Assembly: GCA_002862085.1 (NCBI GenBank)
Contig: PKCK01000013.1
Location: forward strand, 1-64,000
Direction of reading: 5' to 3'
Source: Planctomycetota bacterium
GTDB lineage: Bacteria; Planctomycetota; UBA1135; GCA-002686595
Length of the DNA: 64,000 nucleotides
Positions 16,107-25,137 of this stretch are shown here, in pieces. How positions within the stretch are numbered: the first letter of the stretch is position 1; the number at the start of each line of letters is the position of its first letter. Position numbers and translations under genes: made by a program. The notes under the pieces were generated by a model that was given only the letters and a program-made list of their open reading frames with translations, did no database searches and was not told where the DNA came from.

Positions 16107-17918
16107 TCAGAGTCCGCCGCCCGGCTTCTTCACCGGGGAAACCGGACGCGGCTGCTTCACCGGCTGGGGCCGCTGGGCGTTCCCAGCCAGCTTCCGACAG
16201 ACGCCGGAGAAGCGCAGGAAGAGCTCTGGCTTGGCCGGGTGGCCCGTCTCGATCTGGACGCGTCCGCGGAAAGCGCCGTCGGCGTCTTCCGGCAGGCCTT
16301 GCAGGCGCAGCTCGATATCGACCGCGTTGCTGCCGCTCACCGGCTTGACGTTCGCGACGAAGCGGTCGGCCCACTTCAGCTCCTGCTGGCCCTCGGAGAC
16401 GACGGCGACCTTCACGTTGGAGAGGTCGAAGCCGTCCTCGTGGGCCGTGAGGCGCGCGGACCGCACGACGGCCTGGCCGGGGCGCACCAGCCCGAGCGAG
16501 ATGTACTGCGGGGTCATCGAGAGCGCGCCGATGACGCTGTAGCTGATGTTCGCGTCGCAGGTGTAGACGAGCGGCTTGCCGCCGTTCTTCAGCTTCTGCT
16601 TCGCAGCCACGGCCGGATCCGTGGAGATCTTCTTCTCCGGCAGGGTGACGTCGCTGTTCATGCGGAGCATGAATCCGCCAGGGCCCTCGCGGGTTTCCGA
16701 GCTGACCGTGAAGGTCGCCGTCCACTGGTTCGACTTGCCTTCCTCGTCCGGGCTGACGGCCACGACGTCCACGGAGAGGCCCTCCGGCACGGGCACCCGG
16801 CGCGTCTCGTCGCGAGAGAGCGCCACGCGCTCGCCGCCAGAGGTCCGGAACGTGATCCGCGCCGTCTTCTCCTCGCCCTGGCGGATGTTGCCGAGCTGCA
16901 GGTAGGGGGGCGTCGCGACGATGAAGGGCTGGATCGAAGCCTTCAGAGTCAGCGTCGTCGTCGCGGCCGTGCCGTCGTTGGAGTAGACCTGGATACGCAC
17001 CTGGGTGTCGTTGCGCTTGGAGCCGGTGTCGAGGGTCGCCTCGAGCTCGATGCCCGCGCCGACCGCGATCGGCTCGCCGAACTTGTAGAGAACCGGCTCG
17101 GCTCCCTCCCCGTCGCGGATCTTGATCTCACCGAGGGTGCATCCACAGGTCGGGCTCGCCTGCGTGATGATGAGCGGCTCCGAGCCCGCGCTCGTCATGC
17201 GGAACACGTGGGTGAGCTGGTCGCCCTGACGCGCGCGCCCGAAGTCGTGCTTCTCGGTACCGAACTCGATGCCGAGTTTGGCGTTCGGGTTGCGCGGCGG
17301 ACGCGGGATCGCGCCGTACTTACCGGCCTGCTTCTGACCCGAGGCACGCACCTTGTCCTCGTACTCCTTCTGGAGTGCCTTCTTCTTGTCGGGCGACAGG
17401 TCGGGGCCGAAGACGGGCTTGTCGGCCTTGTTGCCCGACGGGACCGGCGCGGCGTCGGGCTTGCGCGGAACCGCGGTCCCGCGCGGGACCTTGGCCGACT
17501 CGGGCGGCGCCGTCTTGCGCCCGAGACGGCTGCGCGCGGAGCGCTTCTTCGCCATCTCGCTCTTCAGCGCCTCCTCCTGCTGCGCTGCCTTCTTCAGGGC
17601 CTCCTTCTTCGCCGCCTCGGCCCTCTTCTTGGCCGTGATGCCGTCCTGCGTCTTGGCGCGCGCGTCCTTCTGCTTCTTGGCGTCGGCCGCCTTCTGCTTC
17701 TTGACGTCGGCTGTCTTCTGCTTCTTGGCGTCGGCCGTCTTCTGCTTCTCGGCGTCGGCTTCCTTCTGCTTGGCGCTGTCTTGAGCAGACGCGGCGCCGA
17801 TGGTCTGGGTCTCGCCGGCCAGGGCGAAGCCCCCGATCCCGAAGCAGGACGCGGCGAGCAGGGCAACGGGAAGGAACGTGCGGCTGGAGCCGCCGGTGGG
17901 GTTGGAGCGTCGTTTCAT
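16107..17918 (-). CDS. exported DUF1573 protein with Lys/Ala-rich repeat region
   Basis: 603 residues. A signal peptide (about 1-40, ending ALAGE) is followed by a highly charged Lys/Ala coiled coil (about 50-130) built from 8-residue repeats, a basic linker, and a DUF1573 domain beginning near residue 225 with its TCGCT signature. The rest is Ig-like/MSP-like beta domains. Related Planctomycetota proteins are exported and of unknown role. I chose the ATG at 17918 because it directly precedes the signal peptide. A hairpin follows the stop. Confidence 0.8.
   Translation of the reverse strand: MKRRSNPTGGSSRTFLPVALLAASCFGIGGFALAGETQTIGAASAQDSAKQKEADAEKQKTADAKKQKTADVKKQKAADAKKQKDARAKTQDGITAKKRAEAAKKEALKKAAQQEEALKSEMAKKRSARSRLGRKTAPPESAKVPRGTAVPRKPDAAPVPSGNKADKPVFGPDLSPDKKKALQKEYEDKVRASGQKQAGKYGAIPRPPRNPNAKLGIEFGTEKHDFGRARQGDQLTHVFRMTSAGSEPLIITQASPTCGCTLGEIKIRDGEGAEPVLYKFGEPIAVGAGIELEATLDTGSKRNDTQVRIQVYSNDGTAATTTLTLKASIQPFIVATPPYLQLGNIRQGEEKTARITFRTSGGERVALSRDETRRVPVPEGLSVDVVAVSPDEEGKSNQWTATFTVSSETREGPGGFMLRMNSDVTLPEKKISTDPAVAAKQKLKNGGKPLVYTCDANISYSVIGALSMTPQYISLGLVRPGQAVVRSARLTAHEDGFDLSNVKVAVVSEGQQELKWADRFVANVKPVSGSNAVDIELRLQGLPEDADGAFRGRVQIETGHPAKPELFLRFSGVCRKLAGNAQRPQPVKQPRPVSPVKKPGGGL
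17656..17775 (-). repeat. five tandem 24-bp repeats inside the DUF1573 gene
   Basis: Five imperfect head-to-tail 24-bp units (17656, 17680, 17704, 17728 and 17752) encode the octad ADxKKQKx. The units differ by only a few bases, so the tract could expand or contract in frame and vary the length of the coiled coil. Confidence 0.9.
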
Positions 17919-18085
17919 GGTCCCGGTCCGGGCGCAGGAAGGATTCGTGATGGTCGTGTTCGGGCGTCCGCAGGGTCTCCGGAGACAGCCCCATTGGCGG
18001 GGGCCATTCCGGACGAGCGGCGATATTCTGACGTGCGAGGTCGCAGGGGTGGAGGTCCATCGCCCGACCTGGAGCACATCGTCGT

Positions 18086-18889
18086 ATGCAAGAGCCCTGC
18101 GTGCCCCCGATCGCCGAAAAGCGTCCCCCGGTCCCTCTCTCGGCCCACTGGAGCGGCCCTGACGCCCCTGGGAACGGTCCCAGGCGCCGCTCGAGCGGTC
18201 TCCGGTCGACCCTCCTGGACCGGGCACGACGAGTCCTCTCGGGTCTCGCCGCGGGTGCAGCAGTGATCTGGCTGGCCGGCTGCAGCGTCCCGAGTCCCAC
18301 GGCGAGCCAGGGGCTCGACTACGGCTTCAGGACCCCCAAGCAGGCCTACCAGTCGTTTCGTACGGCCGTCCAGGGAGAGCTGTTGGCCGAGGAGTACAGA
18401 TGTTTTTCGAGCCTCTGGCGCAGGCAGAACGGGGTCACCTCCCTGCTGCGTTACGGAGAGGCGCGCGACGAGCTGATCGAACGCATCCCCCAGCTCCGGT
18501 GGGCGGTCTACCGAGCCGAGGAACCCGAACTCCTCATGCTCCGACCGCCCTGGGCCGTGGTCCAGGCGCGCATCCCCGGGCCCCTCTGGTTCAAGGATCG
18601 CTACCTCGCCGTACGTCTCTACCGGCAGGGCTACTGGGAGGCCTTCGACGAGCAGAACCCCGACGTCGCCGAGTCCGGTGACACGGTCCCCGATCCGTGG
18701 ACGAGCGGGCTCTTCGGTTACGTCGACCGCTACGACAGCTTCCGGATCACCGTGGACGGGTTCTCGGAGTTCACCGAGGACACATCGCCGGAGGCGATCC
18801 TGGAGATGCGCGCCGGGTACGAGTGGAAGATCTTCAAGGTCGAGATCTTCGACGAGCCGCTCCCCGCCGGCGCGATCCTCGAGGACTGA
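18086..18889 (+). CDS. hypothetical lipoprotein
   Basis: 267 residues. A basic N-terminal region of about 48 residues precedes a hydrophobic stretch ending in a lipobox (IWLAGC), so the mature protein would be lipid-anchored. The rest (FRTPKQAYQSFRTAVQGELL and GYEWKIFKVEIFDE) resembles an NTF2-like or DUF4878-type envelope domain but I cannot assign it. The leader before the lipobox is long; a downstream start is possible. It is convergent with the next gene, 13 nt apart. Confidence 0.7.
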   Translation: MQEPCVPPIAEKRPPVPLSAHWSGPDAPGNGPRRRSSGLRSTLLDRARRVLSGLAAGAAVIWLAGCSVPSPTASQGLDYGFRTPKQAYQSFRTAVQGELLAEEYRCFSSLWRRQNGVTSLLRYGEARDELIERIPQLRWAVYRAEEPELLMLRPPWAVVQARIPGPLWFKDRYLAVRLYRQGYWEAFDEQNPDVAESGDTVPDPWTSGLFGYVDRYDSFRITVDGFSEFTEDTSPEAILEMRAGYEWKIFKVEIFDEPLPAGAILED

Positions 18890-18902
18890 GAGCGCTAGGG
18901 CC

Positions 18903-19946
18903 TCAGCGCCGGCGCGAAGCCTGCGCCCTGACGAATTCGTCGAGCGGGAACTCGACGTCGATCTCGACCCAGCCCGAATCGGCGGTGAGGTCCACGGGAT
19001 CGTGGCCGCCGTCGAGTGGATAGCTGCGGATGACGCCGCGCCGAGCCTCCTCCGCGTACCAGCGCACGTCGTAGCGACCCGGGAACGTGATCGGGATCTC
19101 GGCGCTCCCTTCTGCATCCAGGACTGCGGCCAGCGTGCCCTTGAGCTCCGATGACGCCGCGCCGAGGACCTCGAAGGTCGGATCGAGTTCGAGGGGATGG
19201 AGCAGGACGTGAACGTTCCAGCGCTCCGGGTCGGGCCGAGGGCCGTGCGCTCTCACGACCACCGTGGTCCCCGGGCCCAGCATCAACTCGGAGCCGTCGC
19301 CCACGCCCTCGAAGACCTCCGGCTCCGCGCCGGGGACGAGGGCCACTGCGTCCACGACGTCGTCGGTCGCCAGGAACAGCGCCCGCCCGTCCGACACCGG
19401 TACGACGCTGCCGAAGACGACGTCCTCGGTCAGGCCAGCCGTTCGACGCCAGGCGACACGGCCGGTCTCGACGGGGCGATCGTCGGGTCCGAGCAGGCTC
19501 AGAACGATCGGGACGACGCGCCCGCCGAGATCGATCGGATCCAGCCGGGGGTCGGTGGCGCCGATCGAGTCCACGGCGACGTCCCGCGCCTCCCACACGA
19601 CCTCGCCAGCCCCCAGCTCGACGGAGAGGTCAGCCGTCCCGATGGGAAGACCGAAGCACTCGAAGCGGCCGCTCGCCTCGACCGCCACGGAGTCCTCCAT
19701 CGCGAACTCTCCCTCCGCCGCGCACGCCCTCACCTTCAAGAAGAGGCTCCCCGAGGGGATCTCCTCCAGTCCCTTCAGCGCCACCCGTCCTCGCAGCACG
19801 CCGCCGCGGTCTCCACGGTGACTCAGGCGGTGGATGGCGTCCTGCCGGTAGCGCAGCACGCGATCGGCGCTCAGCGTCGAGTACCAACCCCACGCAGCGA
19901 CGAGCAGCATGGAGGCGGCCAGGAAGATGCGCGTGGGGAGCGCCAT
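18903..19946 (-). CDS. membrane-anchored secreted protein, sigma-factor neighbour
   Basis: 347 residues. A single N-terminal helix (about 5-25, RIFLAASMLLVAAWGWYSTL) is followed by an all-beta-looking extracytoplasmic part with repeated value-rich strands, as in carboxypeptidase-regulatory-like or Ig-like domains. No catalytic motif is visible. It lies 47 nt downstream of the ECF sigma gene and is probably in the same unit as the kinase and sigma genes, so it may be a target or an accessory sensor. Confidence 0.7.
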   Translation of the reverse strand: MALPTRIFLAASMLLVAAWGWYSTLSADRVLRYRQDAIHRLSHRGDRGGVLRGRVALKGLEEIPSGSLFLKVRACAAEGEFAMEDSVAVEASGRFECFGLPIGTADLSVELGAGEVVWEARDVAVDSIGATDPRLDPIDLGGRVVPIVLSLLGPDDRPVETGRVAWRRTAGLTEDVVFGSVVPVSDGRALFLATDDVVDAVALVPGAEPEVFEGVGDGSELMLGPGTTVVVRAHGPRPDPERWNVHVLLHPLELDPTFEVLGAASSELKGTLAAVLDAEGSAEIPITFPGRYDVRWYAEEARRGVIRSYPLDGGHDPVDLTADSGWVEIDVEFPLDEFVRAQASRRR

Positions 19947-19993
19947 GAGCCAAGGGTAGCCTGGACCGGCGCGCCGCGCGGGTTCGCCCTCGG

Positions 19994-20938
19994 TCAGAGC
20001 TTGGCGCCGGCGCCGCCCGTGCCGAGATCGCCGCGGGAGCGCAGGAGCCGCGCCGTGGAGGCGCGGATCGACTCGAGGAACGGCTCGAGGGCGTCGCCGG
20101 AGCGGGCCGTCAGATCGTCGCGGTTCGCGCGACACCACTCGCAGCCGAGCTCGTCCACGTGGAAGTGCACGAAAGCCGCAGGCCCTTCTTCGAGGGTCCC
20201 GGCCACGGAGCGCGCCAGCCAGTGACGCGCCGGGCAGCTGACTCGCGCGCTGGCCCAGACCTCCGCCACGTCCAGGGGGACGTCGCCGTCCTCTGCGAGC
20301 TGCGCGAGAGACGGGACGATCTCGCCCGAAGCGTCGTCTCGCGCCACCAGCTCGCGGAGTCTCTTGAGCGCGCGGAACTTGATCCCGGCGACGGCGGTCT
20401 CGTCCCGGAGGCCGAAGCGGCTCCAGGTGTCGCGGTTCCGCCACCCCCCCCGGAAGAGGGCTTCGACCACCATGAGTCTCGTGAACTCACCGGCGGCCCA
20501 GGTGTCCTGCACCCACCGGGCCAGGGCGGCCTCGAGCAGCTCCCGACCGCGCCCCTCGAGATCGGTCCGCCGCAGGATCCGGCTCGGCGACTCGTCGCCG
20601 GACGCGAGGTCCTCGATCCGCGTCGCGCCGGGGTCGTCCTCGGAGTCCGGGTCCGCGCCGGTCCCGACGAAGCGGCGGCGACGCATCTGGTCGATCGTTC
20701 GGTTGCGGCAGATACCGAAGAGGTACTGCTCGAAGGTGAAGCGCTCCTCGAACGTCGCGATCCCGCGCACCGCGCCGAGGAACACCTCCTGGACGACATC
20801 GTCGCGCGACTCCACATCGGGGATCCGGCGGGCGACATAGGCCACGAGCCGGCCGGCGTAGGCGCGTTCGACCCGGGCCCACTCGTCCTCGTCGAAGGCC
20901 GTCAGCTTCGTCACGTCGGGGGTCCACTCCGCGCCCAT
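19994..20938 (-). CDS. ECF-type RNA polymerase sigma factor with C-terminal Cys/His extension
   Basis: 314 residues, longer than a typical 180-200-residue ECF factor. Sigma-2 covers residues about 20-85 (DDVVQEVFLGAVRGIATFEE, FGICRNRTIDQMRRRR) and sigma-4 about 135-195. The C-terminal extension carries H260-x5-C266-x2-C269 within VDELGCEWCRAN, resembling the zinc motif of anti-sigma ZAS domains. The ATG overlaps the kinase stop by one base (TGATG), so the kinase probably controls this factor. An 8-base G-run lies in the coding strand near 20450. Confidence 0.85.
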   Translation of the reverse strand: MGAEWTPDVTKLTAFDEDEWARVERAYAGRLVAYVARRIPDVESRDDVVQEVFLGAVRGIATFEERFTFEQYLFGICRNRTIDQMRRRRFVGTGADPDSEDDPGATRIEDLASGDESPSRILRRTDLEGRGRELLEAALARWVQDTWAAGEFTRLMVVEALFRGGWRNRDTWSRFGLRDETAVAGIKFRALKRLRELVARDDASGEIVPSLAQLAEDGDVPLDVAEVWASARVSCPARHWLARSVAGTLEEGPAAFVHFHVDELGCEWCRANRDDLTARSGDALEPFLESIRASTARLLRSRGDLGTGGAGAKL

Positions 20939-22326
20939 CAGGCGCCCCCCGCCTGTTCGAGCACGAAGAGGCCGAACATACCGATGAGCGTCGCGCCGAA
21001 ACCGACGCCGACCATGATGAGCAGGAACACGGCGAAGCGCAGCGCGCGCGCCAGCACGCCTCCACGCTGGCTGCGCACGAGGTGATCGGTGACGTAGCGG
21101 AAGCCGCCGACGAGTGCGCTCGTGACGGCCACGGTCACGGCGAGGAAGACGTCGAAGCCCACGCGAATCGTCCCGAGCATCGTCGATCCCAACCCTCCGG
21201 CCACCTTCGGCGGCACCGGGATCACGCTGATCGAGGCGGGCCGCGGGCCGTCCTCGGCCGCGGCGGCGTCGGCCCTCGCGCGGAGCTCGCGCACGAGCAT
21301 GCGCGCGCGCCCCGCGGGGGATCCGGGGTCGATCTCGATCGAGCCCTCGTCCCCGCCGTCCTCGACGGTGTAGCCCCCCGCGAGGATCCCGGCACCGGAA
21401 CCGGCGGGAGCCGACGGGCGCTCTGCCGATCGCGTGGCCGCGGGCGCGGCGCCCGTGGCGAGGCGTACGCGCTCGTGGGGCGCGAGGTTGAAGACCACCG
21501 AGTCGCCCGGACGCGCCGTCTGGCCGAGGGCGTCGAGGAGCTCCGCGACGGACCCGAAGCGGTCATCGGGGTCGAGGCGCAGGCTCCCCTCGACGGCGGG
21601 GCGGGCCACCGCCGGGAAGCCCTCGGGGAACTCCGGCGGCTCGTCCGTCTCGCGCAGCACCAGCCCGCCGTGCTCTTCGGGCTGGAACGGGAGCCGCCCC
21701 GTGAGCGCCTCGAAGAGAATGACTCCGAGGGAGTAGATGTCCGCGCGATGGTCCGCTCGACTCCTCAGCATCTCGGGCGCCATGTACATGGGGGTCCCGC
21801 GACCGAAGGAGAGCGTCATGCGCCCGCTGTCGAGCAGCTTCGAGAGGCCGTAGTCCCCCACCCGCGCGCTCTCTCCCCGGAGGAAGATGTTGCTCGGCTT
21901 GAGGTCGAAGTGAACGAGACTGCGCTCGTGGAGCGCGAGCACACCGCGCGCGGTCTGCACGAAGACCCGCAGCGCTTCCTCCGGCGCGAGATCCCCGCGC
22001 TTGAAGCGCCTCGCCAGGGTCTCCTCCCCGGCGTAACCCATGATCAGGTACGGGACGTCCATCACGACGCCGAGATCCTCGATGGTCACGAGGTTGGGAT
22101 GATCGATCTCCGCGAAGTGGCGGACCTGGTCGAGCTCGCGCTCGACCGCCTCCTGCTGATCGTCGCTCTCGACCTTGAGGAACTTGATGGCGTAGGGCTT
22201 GCCGATCGAGCTCTTCCGCGCCTTGTAGACGTCACCGAACGCCCCGCCGCCGAGTCGATTCTCGATCTCGTAGCCGGGAATGAAGTCCGGACGCCGAAAC
22301 GCGTTGTAGAAGGCCTCCCAGTCCAT
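20938..22326 (-). CDS. Hanks-type Ser/Thr kinase with membrane tail
   Basis: 462 residues. The kinase domain covers residues about 19-285: glycine loop GGGAFGDVYK, K48, catalytic loop HFDLKPSN (D141) and DYG (D158) in place of DFG. The arginine of HRD is replaced by phenylalanine, so it is a non-RD kinase and probably does not rely on activation-loop phosphorylation. A proline/alanine-rich linker is followed by two membrane helices near the C-terminus. It is the first gene of a kinase-sigma-secreted protein cluster. Confidence 0.9.
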   Translation of the reverse strand: MDWEAFYNAFRRPDFIPGYEIENRLGGGAFGDVYKARKSSIGKPYAIKFLKVESDDQQEAVERELDQVRHFAEIDHPNLVTIEDLGVVMDVPYLIMGYAGEETLARRFKRGDLAPEEALRVFVQTARGVLALHERSLVHFDLKPSNIFLRGESARVGDYGLSKLLDSGRMTLSFGRGTPMYMAPEMLRSRADHRADIYSLGVILFEALTGRLPFQPEEHGGLVLRETDEPPEFPEGFPAVARPAVEGSLRLDPDDRFGSVAELLDALGQTARPGDSVVFNLAPHERVRLATGAAPAATRSAERPSAPAGSGAGILAGGYTVEDGGDEGSIEIDPGSPAGRARMLVRELRARADAAAAEDGPRPASISVIPVPPKVAGGLGSTMLGTIRVGFDVFLAVTVAVTSALVGGFRYVTDHLVRSQRGGVLARALRFAVFLLIMVGVGFGATLIGMFGLFVLEQAGGA

Positions 22327-22373
22327 GGGATCAGGACGTTACAACGCGCCAGGGGCGGCCGTCATCCCTCCTC

Positions 22374-23009
22374 TCATCCCGGGGGGGGGAAGAGGGCCAC
22401 GCCGAAGGGAGCGCGCCGCTCAGGAGCCGCGCCGAAGGCGAGATCGATACGGGACGAGACGGGAAGCGGGACCAGGACCTCCGCCGACGGAGCTCCACCC
22501 GCGGGGCGCGCGCCCCCTTCGCAGGACCAGCGCAGCGCTCCGTCCTCGAGCTCGAGGCGGACTTCATGAGCGAGGCCGTGCACTCCGAAGTGGGCGCCCT
22601 CCCGGCCCGAGATGCGAACGCGGCCCCCCGGCCCGGGAGCCAGGAGAAGGAGCCTCGCAGCGCGGCCGGATGCTGCTGCACCCTGGAGCTCGAGGAGCAG
22701 CGACGCGCTCGCCGGATCCGGTCCGCGAACTCGCGCTGCCACCGACGCGCCGGAGGAGCTCCCCGCCGCCTTCGTGAGGTCGACGAGGATCCCGTCGCTC
22801 AGCTCGATGGATCCTCCGTCCTGCGGGGAGGCGAACCAGCTGACTCCACCCTTGAAGGAGTCACGCGCTTCGAGGCCGATGCATGTTCCGGGGGGCAGCG
22901 CGTCGACGGGGACCTGGCTCCCGGCGCCCCCCAGCTGGAGCCGCGCGCCGCTGAACGCCGCGACCAACACGTCACCGACGTCGTCGATCGAGCAGAGGGT
23001 CGCGCGCAC
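22374..23009 (-). CDS. hypothetical protein (211 residues)
   Basis: An uncharacterised protein from a GTG start with AGGAG only 2 nt upstream, which is tight, so the true start may be a few codons downstream. The sequence is alanine/glycine-rich and beta-like, with a few short conserved-looking stretches (SIDDVGDVLVAAFSGARLQL, SIELSDGILVDLTKA). No motif is recognisable. It follows the degenerate GGDEF gene by 15 nt. A run of nine or ten C residues lies just before the stop. Confidence 0.5.
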   Translation of the reverse strand: MRATLCSIDDVGDVLVAAFSGARLQLGGAGSQVPVDALPPGTCIGLEARDSFKGGVSWFASPQDGGSIELSDGILVDLTKAAGSSSGASVAARVRGPDPASASLLLELQGAAASGRAARLLLLAPGPGGRVRISGREGAHFGVHGLAHEVRLELEDGALRWSCEGGARPAGGAPSAEVLVPLPVSSRIDLAFGAAPERRAPFGVALFPPPG

Positions 23010-23024
23010 CGCTCCTGGCCGGCG

Positions 23025-24023
23025 TCAGAGGGCGGAGACGACCACGCCGCCGCCGGCCTGACGCGCTTCGAGGAACGCCTGGCGCGCCGACGCGTAGAGG
23101 TCGTCCCTGCGATGGATGTCCGGGCTCGGATAGTTCGCGATCCCGATCGAGAGCTCGAGACGGTCACCCACGAGGTCGAGGAGCGGACTCTCGTCCGCGG
23201 TGTTCGCGACTCGCTGGGCCATGATCTCGGCGCCGTCCGGGCCCGTGTTCGGGAGCAGGAACAGGAACGAGTTCTCGTCGAAGCGTCCCAGCACGTCCGT
23301 GTCACGGGACGCCGCGAGGAAGATCGAGCTGAGCTCACGCAGGGTCTCGTCCGACGCCTGGCTCTCGAAGCCGAGCATCGCGCACGCGAGCGGCGCGTGG
23401 AAGCGACGCGCGCGCTTGAACTCCTCGTCGAGCTTGTAGCTCAGGAAGGAGAAGTTGAAGAGGCCCGTCGCCGGGTCGATCAGCGCCCCCATGATCGCGT
23501 CGGCTTCCTCACGGGCCGGAGCGCTCTCCTCGCCGCCCGGACCGCTGCCGGTCAGTTCCGCGAGCAGGGTCTCGGGGAACGTGAAGCCCGGCCCGTCCTC
23601 GGTCGCTGCGCCGCGGCCCTCGGACGCGAGCGCCGGTCGCGGCCCGCCGGACTCTCCGAGGGCGTCCTGGAGCTTGGCGCGGGTGATCGGACGCTCGAGC
23701 ACGCCGGTCGCGCCGCTGAAGCGCGCGATGGGCTCGGCCACGTGGTTCTCGCCCTCGATCAGGACGTAGGTACGGCACTTGGTCCGGCCTGCGAGGCGCC
23801 GGAGCATCTCGTAGACGTTCCCTCCCTTCAGCCAGGAATCCAGGACGAGCACGTCGCCGGGCGCCGGCGGAGCCTCGACGAGATCTCGCCAGGCCGTGAC
23901 CTGCTGCACGGCGAAGCCCTCGAGGGCTCCGTCGTTCTGAGCGGCACTGAGGGCCGCTCGAGCGGTGCTGAGGACGGATTGGTCCTGGGTCGCGATGCGG
24001 ATCGAGCGGAGGGCGTCACCCAT
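23025..24023 (-). CDS. response-regulator-like protein with degenerate GGDEF domain
   Basis: 332 residues. The N-terminal 125 residues look like a receiver fold (VLSTARAALSAAQ, DVLVLDSWLKGG, GATGVLERPITRAKLQDALG). The C-terminal 165 fit a GGDEF fold (IDPATGLFNFSFLSYKLDEE, ARRFHAPLACAMLGFE), but the signature is GRFDENSF instead of GGDEF, so diguanylate cyclase activity is unlikely. It may bind c-di-GMP or act through protein contacts. The ATG at 24023 (MGDALRSIRIA) is chosen over an ATG 41 codons upstream that reads low-complexity sequence. Confidence 0.7.
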   Translation of the reverse strand: MGDALRSIRIATQDQSVLSTARAALSAAQNDGALEGFAVQQVTAWRDLVEAPPAPGDVLVLDSWLKGGNVYEMLRRLAGRTKCRTYVLIEGENHVAEPIARFSGATGVLERPITRAKLQDALGESGGPRPALASEGRGAATEDGPGFTFPETLLAELTGSGPGGEESAPAREEADAIMGALIDPATGLFNFSFLSYKLDEEFKRARRFHAPLACAMLGFESQASDETLRELSSIFLAASRDTDVLGRFDENSFLFLLPNTGPDGAEIMAQRVANTADESPLLDLVGDRLELSIGIANYPSPDIHRRDDLYASARQAFLEARQAGGGVVVSAL

Positions 24024-24111
24024 GGCAGTTTGTCGGTGCTGGGGGGCCCACGCGCGCCGCGGTGCCCCGGTGCTCCACAGCGTGCCGATCGCGGAGAGCC
24101 GATTCAAACGC

Positions 24112-24144
24112 GGGGCGCGGGGACCCGTCCAGCCCCCGCGCCCC
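24112..24144 (-). terminator. terminator-like hairpin after yebC
   Basis: A perfect 11-bp stem (24112-24122 with 24134-24144, 11-nt loop) lies 48 nt downstream of the yebC stop. A second small hairpin (24154-24160 with 24164-24170, 3-nt loop) sits between it and the gene. Neither has a T-run. Confidence 0.6.
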
Positions 24145-24192
24145 ACGCGCCGGCCGCCCGAGGCGGGCGGTCTAGGAGATCCTCCGCCGGGC

Positions 24193-24978
24193 TCAGCCGG
24201 CGAGCTCTTCGAGCCACTCGTCGGGGATCTCGTAGTTGGCGTAGACGTTCTGGACGTCCTCGTTGTCCTCCAGCTTGTCCATCAGCTTGAGGATCTTGGC
24301 GGCATCCGACCTGTCCTCGACCTTGATCGTGTTCTGCGGGACGTAGCCGGTCTCGGCCGAGAGCAGCACCGCGCCGGCCGCCTCGAGGCCGGTCTTGGTG
24401 TCGAGGAAGTCCGTCGCCGCGGCGAAGACGGTGGCCACGTCACCCTCGACCAGGACGTCGTCGGCCCCGGCCTCGAGCGCGGCCTCCATGATCCCGTCCT
24501 CGTCGAAGCTCTTGCCCTCGAATCCGTCCGCCGCCTGCTCGGCGGTGAGGTCCACGACGAAGATGGACCGGAAGTCGAACATGAACGAGACCGAGCCGCT
24601 GGAGCCCATGTTCCCGCCACCTCGCTCCAGGGCGTACTTGATGTCCGGCGCGGTGCGGTTGCGGTTGTCGGTCAGACAGGTGATGAGGAGCGCGACGCCG
24701 CCCGGCGCGTAGCCCTCGTAGACGAGCTCCTCGAAGTCGTCGCCGTCCTTCGCCCCTTCACCGCGCTTGATGGCGCGCGTGATGTTGTCCTTGGGCATGT
24801 TCGCCGCGCGAGCCTTCTCGACGGCGTACTTGAGCTTCAGGTTCGTGTCGGCGTCCGGGCCACCCTGGCGAACCGCGGAGATGATGTTGCGCGCCAGCTT
24901 GCTGAAGATCTTCGCCCGCTTCGCGTCGACCGCGTTCTTGCGGTGCTTGACGTTCGCGGCGTGTGAATGGCCTGCCAT
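24193..24978 (-). CDS. yebC: YebC/PmpR (TACO1) family regulator
   Basis: 261 residues with the family N-terminus (MAGHSHAANVKHRKNAVDAK, with His where many homologues have Lys-Trp), the AKIFSKLARNI and NMPKDNITRAIKRG motifs, and the central YEGYAPGGVALLI. Members bind DNA in some species and act as translation factors that relieve polyproline or similar ribosome stalling in others. It lies downstream of the rplM-rpsI terminator, so it is probably a separate unit. Confidence 0.93.
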   Translation of the reverse strand: MAGHSHAANVKHRKNAVDAKRAKIFSKLARNIISAVRQGGPDADTNLKLKYAVEKARAANMPKDNITRAIKRGEGAKDGDDFEELVYEGYAPGGVALLITCLTDNRNRTAPDIKYALERGGGNMGSSGSVSFMFDFRSIFVVDLTAEQAADGFEGKSFDEDGIMEAALEAGADDVLVEGDVATVFAAATDFLDTKTGLEAAGAVLLSAETGYVPQNTIKVEDRSDAAKILKLMDKLEDNEDVQNVYANYEIPDEWLEELAG

Positions 24979-25048
24979 GGGTCTTTGAGCGAGGGTGGAG
25001 GGGGCGAGGGGAGATGATAGCCCAGCGGCGGGGCAGTCCGGAACGGGC

Positions 25049-25083
25049 GCCGCCCCACGACGCCATCGGCATCGTGGGGCGGC
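25049..25083 (-). terminator. rplM-rpsI terminator hairpin
   Basis: A perfect 12-bp inverted repeat (25049-25060 with 25072-25083, 11-nt loop) lies 55 nt after the rpsI stop and before yebC. No T-tract. Confidence 0.7.
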
Positions 25084-25137
25084 AACCGGACGTGGCCGAG
25101 CAGCCGCCCGGAAGTGGGCAGCACTCGACGCGCGGGA

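Noticed and set aside
13468-16542. Another plus-strand open frame of about 1000 codons
   Set aside because: Same reason: it runs antisense to pilT and GspE copy A and has no recognisable motif.
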